Source: JAXMCK01 sp046349395
GTDB taxonomy: Bacteria; Pseudomonadota; Alphaproteobacteria; Geminicoccales; Geminicoccaceae
Direction: 5' to 3'
Assembly (NCBI GenBank): GCA_046349395.1
Contig: JAXMCK010000005.1
Location: 434,001-498,000 of the forward strand
DNA: 64,000 nt
This document shows, in pieces, positions 17,169 to 28,157 of the stretch. A program made the translations under genes and the position numbers. The notes beneath the pieces are model-generated. The model was not told the origin of the DNA. It worked only from the letters and a program-made list of their open reading frames with translations, and searched no databases. The stretch's first letter is position 1. The number at the start of each line of letters is the position of its first letter.

Positions 17169-18476
17169 TCAGGTGCCGCCGCGCGTCGAGAGAACTTCCG
17201 GATTGAGCACGAGCCCGTCGCCGGGATCGCGTGCGTTGACGACGGCCAGAATGTTCTCGACGCACTTTTCGGCCATTGTCCTCAGCGTCCATGCACTGAG
17301 ACCGGCCACATGTGGGGTGAGGACGACGTTGCTCAAGCGGCGCAGCGGCGTATCGGGCAGCGGCTCGTGCTCGAACACGTCGAGACCGGCGCCGGCGATC
17401 TTGCCGCTTTCGAGCGCGGCGATCAGGGCATCCTCGTCGATGAGCCCGCCGCGCGAGGTATTCACGACGAAGGCCGTCGGCTTCATGAGCGCCAGACGCT
17501 CGGCGCCGATGAGGTGGTGCGTTTCCGGGCTCAGCGGCGCGTGGATGGAGACGAAGTCGGAGGTCTGCAGCAGCTCGTCCAGCTCGACGAGGCGGCAGCC
17601 GAGATGGGCGACCGTGGAGGCGTCGGCGAAGGGATCGGCAACCAGCACCTCCATCGCGAAGCCCTGCGCCCGCTTGGCCATGGCGCGGCCGATGCGGCCG
17701 AAGCCGACGAGACCGACGGTGGTGCCCTGCAGGCGGCCGTGGAACAGGCTGCCCCAGCCGCCCTTGCGCACCCGCTCGTCATAGTCGCGGATCCGATGCG
17801 CCAGGGCACCCATCAGCGCGAAGGCGTGGTCGGCCACCGCCTCGTGGTTGGTGCCGAAGGCCATGGCGACGGCGACGCCGTGGCGGGTCGCCGCGGACAC
17901 GTCGATCTGGTCGTAGCCGACGCCGAGGCGCGCGATGACCTCGAGCCGCGGGGCGGCGGCGAGCACACGCTCCGTGTAGGGCTCGATGCTGGCGATCGTC
18001 GCCAGGACACCGTCGAGGCGCTCGATCAGCTCGGCTTCCCGCATGACCCGGCCGAGATCGTTGAAGCGCAGCTCGAAGCCGGCATCGGCAAGCGGTGTCA
18101 GATAGTCCTTGTGCCGGGCCAGGGCGGGGACAGAAACCAGGATCGTGCCGCGCGAGACGGGCTCCAGCGGCGACATCTCCCGGACGCGACGATCGGTGAT
18201 GAAGTCGGCCGAGGCCGCCCGCCAGCGCGCCACGTGCGGGCTCGCCTGGTGCAGGTGGAAGGCTGCCTCGTCGGCGAAGGTCTCGACGAAGACGAGGCGA
18301 TCCTCGGCATCCCTGGGGATGACGACCTCGAAGCGCAGGCAGCCCACCTCGGCGAGGCTGGAGCGGGCGTGCAGCCTGGCAGCCTCGATCAGCGCCTCCC
18401 GGTGCTCCGGGCGGAACTTGATCTCGGCGATCACGACGTGCGGCGTGCGCGGGGCGTCCGTCCGACCGGCTGTCAT
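17169..18476 (-). CDS. ABM-domain/D-2-hydroxyacid dehydrogenase fusion
   Basis: The 435-residue product joins two domains. Residues about 12-105 look like an antibiotic-biosynthesis-monooxygenase (ABM) ferredoxin-like fold (VVIAEIKFRPEHREALIEAA, RFEVVIPRD and FVETFADEAAFHLHQASPHV). Residues about 112-430 are a D-isomer-specific 2-hydroxyacid dehydrogenase of SerA type: NAD-binding VGLVGFGRIGRAMAKRAQG, active-site Arg in VNTSRGGLIDEDAL, Glu in DVFEHEPLPDTPL and His in LTPHVAGLSAWT. The two folds are normally separate. The true start is ATG 18476, preceded by GAGGG. It is the last gene of an operon with the EamA exporter and amidase; the substrate is unknown. Confidence 0.9.
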   Translation of the reverse strand: MTAGRTDAPRTPHVVIAEIKFRPEHREALIEAARLHARSSLAEVGCLRFEVVIPRDAEDRLVFVETFADEAAFHLHQASPHVARWRAASADFITDRRVREMSPLEPVSRGTILVSVPALARHKDYLTPLADAGFELRFNDLGRVMREAELIERLDGVLATIASIEPYTERVLAAAPRLEVIARLGVGYDQIDVSAATRHGVAVAMAFGTNHEAVADHAFALMGALAHRIRDYDERVRKGGWGSLFHGRLQGTTVGLVGFGRIGRAMAKRAQGFAMEVLVADPFADASTVAHLGCRLVELDELLQTSDFVSIHAPLSPETHHLIGAERLALMKPTAFVVNTSRGGLIDEDALIAALESGKIAGAGLDVFEHEPLPDTPLRRLSNVVLTPHVAGLSAWTLRTMAEKCVENILAVVNARDPGDGLVLNPEVLSTRGGT

Positions 18477-18528
18477 GACATCACCCTCGTTGTTGGGCTG
18501 AGCAAAAGAGACGTCCCAGGAAAGCGGA

Positions 18529-19434
18529 TCATCCGGCCCGGCGCAATGCGTGGTCCCTCCATGCGGTGAAGAGACCGGCACCCACCACCATGCCGGCCCC
18601 GAGCAGCACCCAGATGTCCGGCCAGTCGCCGAACGCGACCCAGCCGACGACCACGGCCCACAAGAGCAGCGTGTAGGTGAAAGGTTGCAGCACCACGGCC
18701 GGAGCGATCTGGAGGGCGCGGATGAACAGGAGGTGGCCGGCGGCCCCCAGGCCCGCGACGGTCAGGAAGAGCGGCCAGTGCACCATGGCGGGTGTGGTCC
18801 AGACCCAGGGTGCGATGAAGCAGAGGACTACCGCCCCGACCACGAACTGGATGAAGAACGAGGTCTCGACCCGGTCGGTCCGGCCGACGATCCGGGTCAG
18901 GATCTGGTAGAGGGCGTAGAGGAGCGTCGCCAGGAGCACGAGCAGCGACCAGGGGCTCACCACGCCGAAGCCTGGCCGCAGGATCACCAGCACGCCGGCG
19001 AAGCCGATCCCGACCGCGAGCCAGCGCGCCCAGTCCGCCCGCTCGCCGAGCAGCGGCACCGACAGCGCCGTGACGACGAGCGGCGTCACCGCCAGCACCG
19101 CATGCGCATCGGCCAGCGGCAGCATGCGGAAGGCCCAGAGCACCATCAGCATCTCGGCCACGATCAGGAGCGTGCGCCAGAGCTGGAGCCAAGGCTTCCG
19201 GGTGGCGAACAGATGCCGTCCGCCGCCTCGCCGCCCGACGATCAGGAACGCCAGTGGCACCGAGAGCAGGTAGCGGATCCACAGCACCTCCAGCGGCGGA
19301 TAGCGCTGGGTCAGGAACTTCTGCAGCCCGTCCATGATGCCGAACAGGGCCATGGTGGCCAGCACCATCAGGATGCCCCTGAGTTCCGCCGACCACAGCG
19401 AGCCTTGCCGCGCCTGGACGCCGCCGTCAGCCAC
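18529..19434 (-). CDS. EamA/DMT-family transporter
   Basis: The 301-residue product is a ten-segment membrane protein made of two EamA repeats, for example MVLATMALFGIMDGLQKFL in the first and VVLCFIAPWVWTTPAMVHWP in the second. Such proteins usually export or import small metabolites, often amino acids or their derivatives. It overlaps the amidase stop by eight bases and is followed after 52 bases by the dehydrogenase fusion, so it belongs to the same operon. It may move the amide or hydroxyacid that the neighbours handle, which is inference only. Confidence 0.88.
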   Translation of the reverse strand: MADGGVQARQGSLWSAELRGILMVLATMALFGIMDGLQKFLTQRYPPLEVLWIRYLLSVPLAFLIVGRRGGGRHLFATRKPWLQLWRTLLIVAEMLMVLWAFRMLPLADAHAVLAVTPLVVTALSVPLLGERADWARWLAVGIGFAGVLVILRPGFGVVSPWSLLVLLATLLYALYQILTRIVGRTDRVETSFFIQFVVGAVVLCFIAPWVWTTPAMVHWPLFLTVAGLGAAGHLLFIRALQIAPAVVLQPFTYTLLLWAVVVGWVAFGDWPDIWVLLGAGMVVGAGLFTAWRDHALRRAG

Positions 19435-20839
19435 GCCGCGGCGGCCGCCTCGACGTCAGGCCGAGTGCCGACTCCAGCGTCTGAGCAGCCCGGAGCAGGA
19501 TGCCCTCGGCAAACGGTCGCGCCACGAGTTGCAGCCCGATGGGCATGCCGTCCGAGTCGAAGCCGACCGGCACGCTCAGTGCCGGCAGACCCATATAGTT
19601 GAACGGACCCAGGAAAGCCCCGATGGCGTTGGCCAGGACCTGGAAGCGCTGGTCGCCGCCCGTGTCGGTGTCGGCGATGCGCGGCGTGCGAACCGGGCTC
19701 GTCGGCAGGGCCAGGATGTCGGCCTTGGCGAAGACGGTGGCGCACCAATGCTGCAGCGTCGGTGTGCGGGCGTCGAGGGCGCGCAGATAGTCGACCGTCG
19801 GCATCGCGAACCCGGGCGCCATGCGCAGGCTCGTCTGGGGATTGTAGTCGCCCCAGCTCGTGCGGATGGACTCGCGGTGGATGGCGGCGCACTCGGCCAG
19901 CATCACCGTGCGCCGGAGGGCGTTCAGGGGCCCGAAGGGCGGCAGCGGGCTGGTGTCGACCGTGGCACCCTGCCCCTCAAGCGCCTTCAGGGCGCGGGTC
20001 ACCGCCCCGCCGATCTCGGGGTCGACAGGCACGTCGAGGTCGGTCGCCTGGAGGACGCGGAGACCTCGGACACCCCTGTCGATACCGGCCACGAGGTCCG
20101 GGGCAGCCCGACGGCTGGTCGTCGGGTCGGCAGCATCTTGGCCGCAGATCGCCGATGTCAGGAGGGCGACGTCGATCGCCGTGCGCGCCAGCGGGCCGAC
20201 ATGGTCGAGCGAGAAGGAGAGCGGCATGCAGCCGAAGCGGCTGACCCGGCCATAGGTCGGCTTCAGGCCGACGAGGCCACAGAGAGCCGCCGGCGCCCGA
20301 ATCGAGCCACCCGTGTCGGAACCGAGGGTGCCCGGAACGAGCCCGGCAGCGACCGCCGTGGCCCCGCCGCTGGTCGAGCCGCCCGTGATCCGCTCGGGGT
20401 CCCAGGCATTCCGTGGGTGCCCGGTGTGCGCGTTGTGACCGGTGATGCCCAGCGCGAACTCGACCATGTTGAGGCGGCCGACATCGATCGCCCCGGCGGC
20501 GTCGAGCTTCGCGATGGCGGTCGAGGTGACGGTCGGCCGATGGCCCTTGCGCAGCTTGGCGCCGCACTCGGCGAGTTCGCCCGCACGGTAGAACATGTCC
20601 TTGTGCGCCATCGGCACGCCGTGAAGCAGGCCCAGCCTGTCACCGCGCGCCCTCGCGTCATCCGCCTTAGCGGCGTCGCGCAAGGCCCGTTCCGGCTCAA
20701 GGCGCGCCACGGCATTGAGCCGGCGTCCCTCACCATCGAGCGCGTCCAGCGCCGCGCGCGTGGCCTCGACCGAGCTCACTTCACCACGGGCTATCGCGGC
20801 CGCGATGCCGGCGACGCCCAGATCGATCAGACCGCTCAT
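19427..20839 (-). CDS. amidase-signature family hydrolase
   Basis: The 470-residue product has the complete amidase-signature triad: Lys in GVPMAHKDMF, the cis-Ser in GGSTSGGATAVAAG, and the nucleophile Ser in GSDTGGSIRAPAALCG. The remainder follows the family to its C-terminal LPALSVPVGFDSDGMPIGLQ. These enzymes cleave carboxamides; GatA is one member, but there is no gatB here and the sequence looks catabolic. It overlaps by four bases (ATGA) a small upstream gene, an arrangement seen for AtzE-AtzG and GatA-GatC pairs where the small protein is a structural partner. Confidence 0.9.
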   Translation of the reverse strand: MSGLIDLGVAGIAAAIARGEVSSVEATRAALDALDGEGRRLNAVARLEPERALRDAAKADDARARGDRLGLLHGVPMAHKDMFYRAGELAECGAKLRKGHRPTVTSTAIAKLDAAGAIDVGRLNMVEFALGITGHNAHTGHPRNAWDPERITGGSTSGGATAVAAGLVPGTLGSDTGGSIRAPAALCGLVGLKPTYGRVSRFGCMPLSFSLDHVGPLARTAIDVALLTSAICGQDAADPTTSRRAAPDLVAGIDRGVRGLRVLQATDLDVPVDPEIGGAVTRALKALEGQGATVDTSPLPPFGPLNALRRTVMLAECAAIHRESIRTSWGDYNPQTSLRMAPGFAMPTVDYLRALDARTPTLQHWCATVFAKADILALPTSPVRTPRIADTDTGGDQRFQVLANAIGAFLGPFNYMGLPALSVPVGFDSDGMPIGLQLVARPFAEGILLRAAQTLESALGLTSRRPPRRG

Positions 20840-21006
20840 GGCGCCTCGTCCGCGCCGAGCTCTTCCAGGGCGACGAGGAAGGAGGCGGGCTCGAGATGGA
20901 AGGGGAGATCGCGGGTAGCGACCCGCACGGCCCGCACCAGTTCCGCGGCCACGGCTTGCGCTTCCGGCGGAATCTCGACCGCCAGATCCTCCGGCTCGCT
21001 CGCCAT
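20836..21006 (-). CDS. small acidic protein, possible amidase partner
   Basis: ATG 21006 follows GGGAGG at five bases and gives a 56-residue acidic protein (DLAVEIPPEAQAVAAELV, then PFHLEPASFLVALEELGA). Its stop overlaps the amidase start as ATGA. Size, helical character and position resemble GatC/AtzG-type subunits that wrap around amidases, but the sequence is too short and divergent to be sure. A longer reading from 21051 ignores the ribosome site. Confidence 0.6.
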   Translation of the reverse strand: MASEPEDLAVEIPPEAQAVAAELVRAVRVATRDLPFHLEPASFLVALEELGADEAP

Positions 21007-23466
21007 GTCGACCTCCCTGTCCGGTTCGGTCCGCTCGCTTAACACCCTCACCCTGCCACCTCCAGGGACGGGAACGAATGTCAGCCGCCCACGAACGGTA
21101 GCCGGTGATCGCCGACCGCGACGTTGAGGACTGCCGGGGCCACCGCTAGAAGCGGAGGGCGTGGCGAAGGCTGCGCGGTCCCGGGCAGGAGGTGCCGATG
21201 GCGACGGTGCTGGAGCGGCAGACGACGGCGGAGACGAAGCGCCTGGCCCTGCTGCAGGCGATCGAGCGCAAGCTGCTCTGGCTCTCGGCCTGGACGATCC
21301 ACAACGCGAACCATCTCCGCCCCAGCCGCGACAAGCTGAAGGTCGGCGGGCACCAGGCCTCCTGCGCCTCGGTCGCGACCATCATGACGGCCTTGTTCTT
21401 CGACGTGCTGCGCCCGGGCGACCGGATCGCCGTCAAGCCGCACGCCAGCCCCATTTACCATGCAGCCATGTACCTCCTGGGCCGCGAGCCCCTGGCGCAG
21501 CTGCAGAATTTCCGGGCACTTGGCGGGGCCCAGTCCTATCCCTCGCGGACCAAGGACAAGTCGGGCGTCGACTTCTCGACCGGGTCGGTCGGCCTCGGTG
21601 CCGCGATGACGCTCTTCGCCTCGCTGACGCAGGACTATGTGCGCCTGCACGAGATGGTGCCGCAGGAGCCGCCGGCGGGGCGGATGATCGCCATCGTCGG
21701 CGACGCCGAGCTCGACGAGGGCAACGTCTTCGAGGCCCTTCTTGAGGGCTGGAAATACGACGTCCGCAACGTCTGGTGGGTAATCGACTACAACCGGCAG
21801 AGCCTGGATCGCGTCGTGCCGGAGAAGCTGTTCGCCAAGATCGAGCAGTTCTTCGCCACGGTGGGTTGGACCGTCGTCACGGTGAAGTACGGCAAGAAGC
21901 TGGAGGCCGCGTTCGCCAAACCGGGCGGCGAGGCGTTGCGCGCCTGGATCGATGCGTGCCCCAACGACCTCTACGCCGCCCTCACTTTCAAGGGCGGGGC
22001 CGCATGGCGGGCGCATCTGGAGAGCGATCTCGGCCGCAACAAGGCGATCCGGGCCATCCTCGACAGCCACGACGACACGGCCCTCGCGGCCCTGATGACC
22101 AATCTCGGCGGTCACGACCTCGAGGCCATGCTGGAGGCGTTCCGCAATGTGCGGGACGACACCCCGCACTGCTTCATCGCCTACACGGTCAAGGGCTGGG
22201 GCCTGCCGCTGGCGGGACACAAGGACAACCATTCGGGTCTCATGAACCCGGACCAGATGTCCGCCTTCCGCATCGGCAACGGTATCGCCGAGGGCGACGA
22301 ATGGTCCCGCTGGGCTGGACTCGACATCGGCTCGACCACCCTGGAGCGGTTCCTGGAGACCGTTCCCTACCGCCACCGGATCGAGCGCTACATCGCAACC
22401 CCGGTGCCGGTGCCGCCCGAGCTGGCGCTAGGACGGCGAACGGCGATCGCTTCCACCCAGGAGGCGTTCGGCCGGATCATGGGCGAACTGGCGAAGAGCG
22501 ACCTGCCGCTGGCGTCCAGGATCGTCACCACTTCGCCCGACGTCACGGTTTCCACCGGGCTTGCCGGCTGGGTCAGCCGCCGGGACATTTTCAACCGCAA
22601 GGAGCGCGAGGACGTCTTCCGCTCGCAGCAGGTGGCCTCGCCGACCGAATGGCGGTCGGCCAGCACCGGCCAGCATCTCGAGCTTGGGATCGCCGAGAAC
22701 AACCTGTTCCTGACGCTTGCCTCGCTCGGCCTCGCCCACGAGCTGTTCGGCGCCCGACTTCTCCCCGTCGGCACGCTCTACGACCCGTTCATCGCCCGCG
22801 GCCTGGATGCAATGACCTACGCCACCTACCAGGATGCCCGCTTCATCCTGGTGGCGACCCCTTCGGGCGTATCGCTGGCCCCCGAGGGCGGCGCCCACCA
22901 GTCGATCGGCACGCCGCTGATCGGCATGAGCCATCCGGGCCTGACCTATTTCGAGCCGGCGCACGCCGACGAGGTCGCGGTCGTGCTGGCTTGGGCCTTC
23001 GCTCACCTTCAGGCGGCTGATGGCGGCTCGGTGTACCTGCGCCTGTCCACCCGCCAGCTGCCGCAACCGGAACGGGCCCTTGAACCAGCCGAAGCTGCCG
23101 CCGTGTTGGCCGGCGGCTACTGGCTGGTGCCGCCTGCCGAAGGCACCGAGCTGGCGCTGGTCGGCATGGGTGCGGTGCTGCCCGAGCTGCAGGACGCCTT
23201 CGAGCAGGTCCGCGAGGACGTGCCGGGTGTGGGTCTCCTGCTCGTCACCTCCCCCGATCGCCTGCACGCGGAATGGCGGACGAATGGCGCAGATTCGACG
23301 ATTGCCGGCCTTCTGGCGCCCCTCGCCCCCGACGCCGCTCTGGTTACCATTCTCGACGGCCACCCGGCCACGCTCTCGTGGCTCGGCTCCGTCCGCGGCC
23401 ACCGCCTCCACGCCCTTGGCACCGACCGCTTCGGCCAGTCGGCGGACATCCCCGACCTCTACCGCG

Positions 23467-24192
<726 letters not shown>

Positions 24193-24261
24193 TCGTTCTC
24201 TCCGCGTTGAACCTCGGAGAAAGTGGCGCGGAAGTCCGGAGTTCCTACGTCCCCTGCCCGG

Positions 24262-25026
24262 TCAGGGTACGATCTCGGCCACGCTGCCGACGATGTGGGT
24301 CGGGAGATAGGCGAAGCTGCCGACCTCCTCGCGGCGGGTGACGCCGCTCAGCACCAGGATCGTATCCATGCCGGTCTCGGTGCCGGCGACGATGTCGGTG
24401 TCCATCCGGTCGCCGACCATGACGGCGTCCTTGGCGTGCGCGCCGATCTCGGTCAGGGCCGCGCGCATCATCAGGGGATTGGGCTTGCCGACGAAGTAGG
24501 CTCGTACCCCGCTGGCGGCCGAGATGAGGGCGGCGACCGCACCCGTGGCCGGCACGATGCCGTGCTCGGCCGGCCCCGAGGTGTCGGGGTTGGTCCCGAT
24601 GAAGCGCGCCCCGGCCTGGACGAGGCGGGTCGCCGTCGTGATCTGCTCGAAGCTGTAGGTCACCGTCTCGCCCAGCACGACATAGTCGGGATCGCGCTGG
24701 CTCAGCACGAGGTCCTCGGCCTGCAGCGCCGCGAGCAGCCCGATCTCGCCGATGGCGTAGACCGATGCCCCCGGCCGCTGATGGGCGACAAAGCGGGCCG
24801 TCGCGATCGCTGAGGTGAAGATGTTGCCGGGATCGACCGGGATCCCGACCTCCTGCAACTGCGCCGCGTGGTCGGCCGGAGTGTGCCGGCTGTTGTTGGT
24901 CAGGATCAGGAAGGGTGCCGAGGCATCGCGCAGGCGGCGGATGAACTCCGCAGCACCCGGGATCGGGCGGCGGCCATGGACGAGCACACCGTCCATGTCG
25001 ATCAGATAGGCCTTGGGCACGCACAC
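24262..25026 (-). CDS. HAD-superfamily (NagD-type) phosphatase
   Basis: The 254-residue product is a class-IIA HAD hydrolase. Motif I is IDMDGVL with nucleophile Asp, motif II is ILTNNSRHT, the cap domain spans about 80-180, motif III is in VGKPNPLMM, and motif IV is VMVGDRMDTDIVAG. Such proteins dephosphorylate nucleotides or sugar phosphates. It is 69 bases upstream of udgX and may be cotranscribed with it. The 148 bases between its start and the divergent TRAP operon probably carry both promoters; I see no clear boxes. Confidence 0.9.
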   Translation of the reverse strand: MCVPKAYLIDMDGVLVHGRRPIPGAAEFIRRLRDASAPFLILTNNSRHTPADHAAQLQEVGIPVDPGNIFTSAIATARFVAHQRPGASVYAIGEIGLLAALQAEDLVLSQRDPDYVVLGETVTYSFEQITTATRLVQAGARFIGTNPDTSGPAEHGIVPATGAVAALISAASGVRAYFVGKPNPLMMRAALTEIGAHAKDAVMVGDRMDTDIVAGTETGMDTILVLSGVTRREEVGSFAYLPTHIVGSVAEIVP

Positions 25027-25174
25027 CTCCGGTCAGTCGCGCAGTTCATAACGGCGGCCGTTCGTTCAAGTGGCCGCGCCGCCCGACCTCTCACCGCTGC
25101 GACAGAAGTCGGTTGTGATCATGTCGGAACGATGACAGGGTCAGGCTTAAAGAATATCCAGGGAGACCGCCATC

Positions 25175-26173
25175 ATGCGCCTGTCACGACGCACGCTCCT
25201 CGGCACCGGTGCCGCCCTTACCGCAGGTTACGGCCGCAGCGCTCGCGCCCAGCAGATCGTCATCAAGTTCAGCCATGTCGTCGCGGACAATACGCCGAAG
25301 GGACAGGGCGCCCTGCTGTTCAAGAAGCTCGCCGAGGAGCGGTTGCCGGGGCGGGTCTCCGTGGAAGTCTATCCGAACAGTTCCTTGTTCGGCGACGCGA
25401 AGGAACTGGAAGCTTTGGCGCTGGGCGACGTGCAGTTGCTGGCCCCCTCGCTCTCCAAGTTCGACCGCTACACGAAGAAGCTCGCGGTGTTCGACCTGCC
25501 CTTCCTGTTCGACGACATCGCGGCGGTCGACCGCTTCCAGCACAGCGAGCCCGGCGTCCAGCTCCTGTCGAGCATGGACGATGTCGGGTTCAAGGGACTG
25601 GGCTATTGGCACAACGGCCTGAAGCAGCTCTCGGCGAACAAGGCCCTTCGCATGCCCGAGGACGCCAGAGGCCTGAAGTTCCGCATCCAGGCTTCGGACG
25701 TCCTGCAGGCGCAGTTCGAGGCGCTCGGCGCCAACCCGCAGAAGATGGCTTTCGCCGAGGTCTATCAGGCCCTGCAGGTCGGCACCGTCGACGGCCAGGA
25801 GAACACCTGGTCGAACATCTATTCGCAGAAGTACTTCGAGGTGCAGAAGTACATCACGGCGAGCAACCACGGTCTGCTCGATTATCTGTTCATGACCTCG
25901 ACCGAGTTCTGGAACGGCCTGCCCGACGACGTCCGCACGACGCTGGAGGGGGTTGCCGCCGAGGCAACGGACCACGTCAACAAGGTGGCGAACGACCTGA
26001 ACGAGGGCGACCGCAAGAAGATCGCCGAGGCCGGTACCAGCGAGATCATCGAGCTGACGCCGGAGGAGCGGCAGACGTGGCGGACCGCCATGCGCCCGGT
26101 CTGGGAGAAGTTCCAGGACCAGATCGGCGCCGATCTGATCCAGGCGGCCGAGCAGTCGAACAGCGCGAGCTGA
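25175..26173 (+). CDS. dctP: TRAP transporter substrate-binding protein (DctP family)
   Basis: The 332-residue product starts with a twin-arginine-like leader (RLSRRTLLGTGAALTAGYG) and mature sequence VIKFSHVVADNTPKGQGA, the start of DctP proteins. The motif FRIQASDVLQAQFEALGANP contains the Arg that clamps the ligand carboxylate, and GTVDGQENTWSNIYSQK is the usual second signature. It therefore binds a C4-dicarboxylate or similar organic acid in the periplasm. ATG 25175 has GGGAGA upstream. It is first in a dctPQM operon. Confidence 0.93.
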   Translation: MRLSRRTLLGTGAALTAGYGRSARAQQIVIKFSHVVADNTPKGQGALLFKKLAEERLPGRVSVEVYPNSSLFGDAKELEALALGDVQLLAPSLSKFDRYTKKLAVFDLPFLFDDIAAVDRFQHSEPGVQLLSSMDDVGFKGLGYWHNGLKQLSANKALRMPEDARGLKFRIQASDVLQAQFEALGANPQKMAFAEVYQALQVGTVDGQENTWSNIYSQKYFEVQKYITASNHGLLDYLFMTSTEFWNGLPDDVRTTLEGVAAEATDHVNKVANDLNEGDRKKIAEAGTSEIIELTPEERQTWRTAMRPVWEKFQDQIGADLIQAAEQSNSAS

Positions 26174-26204
26174 CCGCTGCGCCGCGCGCGGCGGAGGTGA
26201 TGGC

Positions 26205-26750
26205 ATGAGGGTCGTCGCCCGGATCGAGGAAGCGCTCCTGGCTTTCCTGCTGGCGGCGATGACCCTCGTCACCTTCACCCAGGTGGTGCTGCGCTACATC
26301 TTCAACTCGGGTTTCATCTGGGCGCTGGAAGCCACCGTCTACCTGTTCGCCTGGCTGATCTTGCTGGGCATAAGCTACGGCGTGCGGGCCCATGCGCATA
26401 TCGGCGTCGACTTCGTCGTAAAGGCGCTGCCGCCGGTCGCTCGACGCATCGTCGGCCTGATCGCGATCGGCCTCTGCCTGCTCTACGCCGGCATCATGCT
26501 GGTCGGCTCCTACAACTACGTCTTTCGTCTCTATCGCCTGGGCGTGCTGGCCGAGGACATTCCCGTGAAGCGCTGGCTGTTGGCAGCCGTCATGCCGTTG
26601 GGCTTCGCGTTGCTCGGCTTCCGCCTGCTGCAACAGGCGCTGCTGATCTACACGGGCCTCATCGGCCGGTTCGAGATGGCGGACGAGGCGGCCGACGTCC
26701 TGCGCGACTTCGATCCCGGCGGCAGGGCCGAGGCGGCGCGCCGGCGATGA
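26205..26750 (+). CDS. dctQ: TRAP transporter small permease (DctQ)
   Basis: The 181-residue product has four membrane segments, beginning AFLLAAMTLVTFTQVVLRYI and including the DctQ pattern ATVYLFAWLILLGISYGVR followed by AHIGVDFV. GGAGG precedes the start, and ATG 26747 of dctM overlaps its end by four bases. It forms the membrane complex with the next gene. Confidence 0.92.
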   Translation: MRVVARIEEALLAFLLAAMTLVTFTQVVLRYIFNSGFIWALEATVYLFAWLILLGISYGVRAHAHIGVDFVVKALPPVARRIVGLIAIGLCLLYAGIMLVGSYNYVFRLYRLGVLAEDIPVKRWLLAAVMPLGFALLGFRLLQQALLIYTGLIGRFEMADEAADVLRDFDPGGRAEAARRR

Positions 26751-28042
26751 TGACCTTCTTCGTCTTCGCGTCGCTGTTCGCCTTCCTGCTCATCGGCATG
26801 CCGATCGCGATCGCTCTCGGCCTGTCGAGCGTGCTGTCCATCATGCTGTTCGCCAGCGACAGCCTGGCCTCGCTGGCACTCAAGTTTTTCGAGACCAGCG
26901 AGAAGTACGTCCTCCTGGCAATCCCGTTCTTCATCCTCGCCGGCAACCTGATGACGACCGGCGGCGTGGCGCGGCGGATGATCGACTTCGCCGTCGCCTG
27001 CCTCGGGCATCTGCGCGGCGGCCTCGCCATCGCCGGCGTGTTCGCCTGCATGCTGTTCGCCGCCGTCTCCGGCAGCTCGCCGGCGACCGTCGTGGCCGTG
27101 GGCTCGATCGTCATCGCCGGCATGGTCCGTAACGGCTACTCCCAGGACTTCGCAGCGGGCGTGATCTGCAACGCCGGCACGCTCGGCATCCTGATACCGC
27201 CCTCGATCGTGATGGTGGTCTATGCGGCGGCCACGGAGAGCTCCGTCGGCCGGCTGTTCATGGCGGGCGTGGTCCCCGGCATTCTGCTCGGGCTCCTCCT
27301 CATGCTGGCGATCTACATCGCCGCCACGGTGCTCGACCTGCCGCGGCAACCGCGCCAGGGCTGGAGCGAGCGGCTGCGCACCGGGCGCGAGGCCATCTGG
27401 GGATTGCTGCTCATCGTCATCATCATGGGCGGCATCTACGGCGGCGTGTTCACGCCGACCGAGGCGGCGGCCGTCGCCGCCGTCTACGCCCTGCTGATCG
27501 CCGTTCTCGTCTATCGCGACCTCAAGATCGCCGACATCCCGCGGGTCCTCGTCGACTCGGCGCGCGTCACGACGATGCTGCTGTTCATCATCGCGAACGC
27601 ATTCCTTTTCGCCCATGTGCTGACCACCGCGCAGATCCCGCAAGCGATCACCGAGGCGATCGTCGGCGCGGGCCTGTCGCGATGGCAATTCCTGATCGTC
27701 GTCAACCTGCTGCTGCTCGTCGCCGGCAACTTCATGGAACCCTCGGCGATCATCCTCATCTTCGTGCCGATCCTCTTCCCGATCGCCATGCAGCTCGGCA
27801 TCGATCCGATCCACCTCGGCGTCATCATGGTCGTGAACATGGAGATCGGCATGGTGACCCCACCTGTCGGCCTCAACCTGTTCGTCACCTCCGGCATCAC
27901 GGGCATGAGCATCCTGGGCGTCGTGCGGGCAGCCCTGCCCTGGCTCGCGGTGCTCCTGGCCTTCCTCGTGATCGTCACCTACGTCCCCGCGATTTCGCTC
28001 ACGCTGCCGAACGCGCTTTTCGGCAGCATGCCCGTCCAGTAG
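26747..28042 (+). CDS. dctM: TRAP transporter large permease (DctM)
   Basis: The 431-residue product is a twelve-segment ion-coupled transporter subunit. Diagnostic pieces are FFILAGNLMTTGGVARRMID, ACMLFAAVSGSSPATVVAVG, GTLGILIPPSIVMVVYAAAT and NMEIGMVTPPVGLNLFVTSG. It uses an ion gradient to import the ligand delivered by the DctP protein two genes upstream. The length is normal. The gap of 115 bases to coxG has no obvious terminator, so read-through into the cox genes is possible. Confidence 0.94.
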   Translation: MMTFFVFASLFAFLLIGMPIAIALGLSSVLSIMLFASDSLASLALKFFETSEKYVLLAIPFFILAGNLMTTGGVARRMIDFAVACLGHLRGGLAIAGVFACMLFAAVSGSSPATVVAVGSIVIAGMVRNGYSQDFAAGVICNAGTLGILIPPSIVMVVYAAATESSVGRLFMAGVVPGILLGLLLMLAIYIAATVLDLPRQPRQGWSERLRTGREAIWGLLLIVIIMGGIYGGVFTPTEAAAVAAVYALLIAVLVYRDLKIADIPRVLVDSARVTTMLLFIIANAFLFAHVLTTAQIPQAITEAIVGAGLSRWQFLIVVNLLLLVAGNFMEPSAIILIFVPILFPIAMQLGIDPIHLGVIMVVNMEIGMVTPPVGLNLFVTSGITGMSILGVVRAALPWLAVLLAFLVIVTYVPAISLTLPNALFGSMPVQ

Positions 28043-28157
28043 GCGACGGCCGGCGCGCAGTGCCTGCTTGAACGGTTCTCGATTCCGTGGCTAAGCCCTC
28101 GCCACACCACGAACGGGCGCAGATCAGGCGCCGTCGGGCCGAGGGAGAGGCTGCGGC

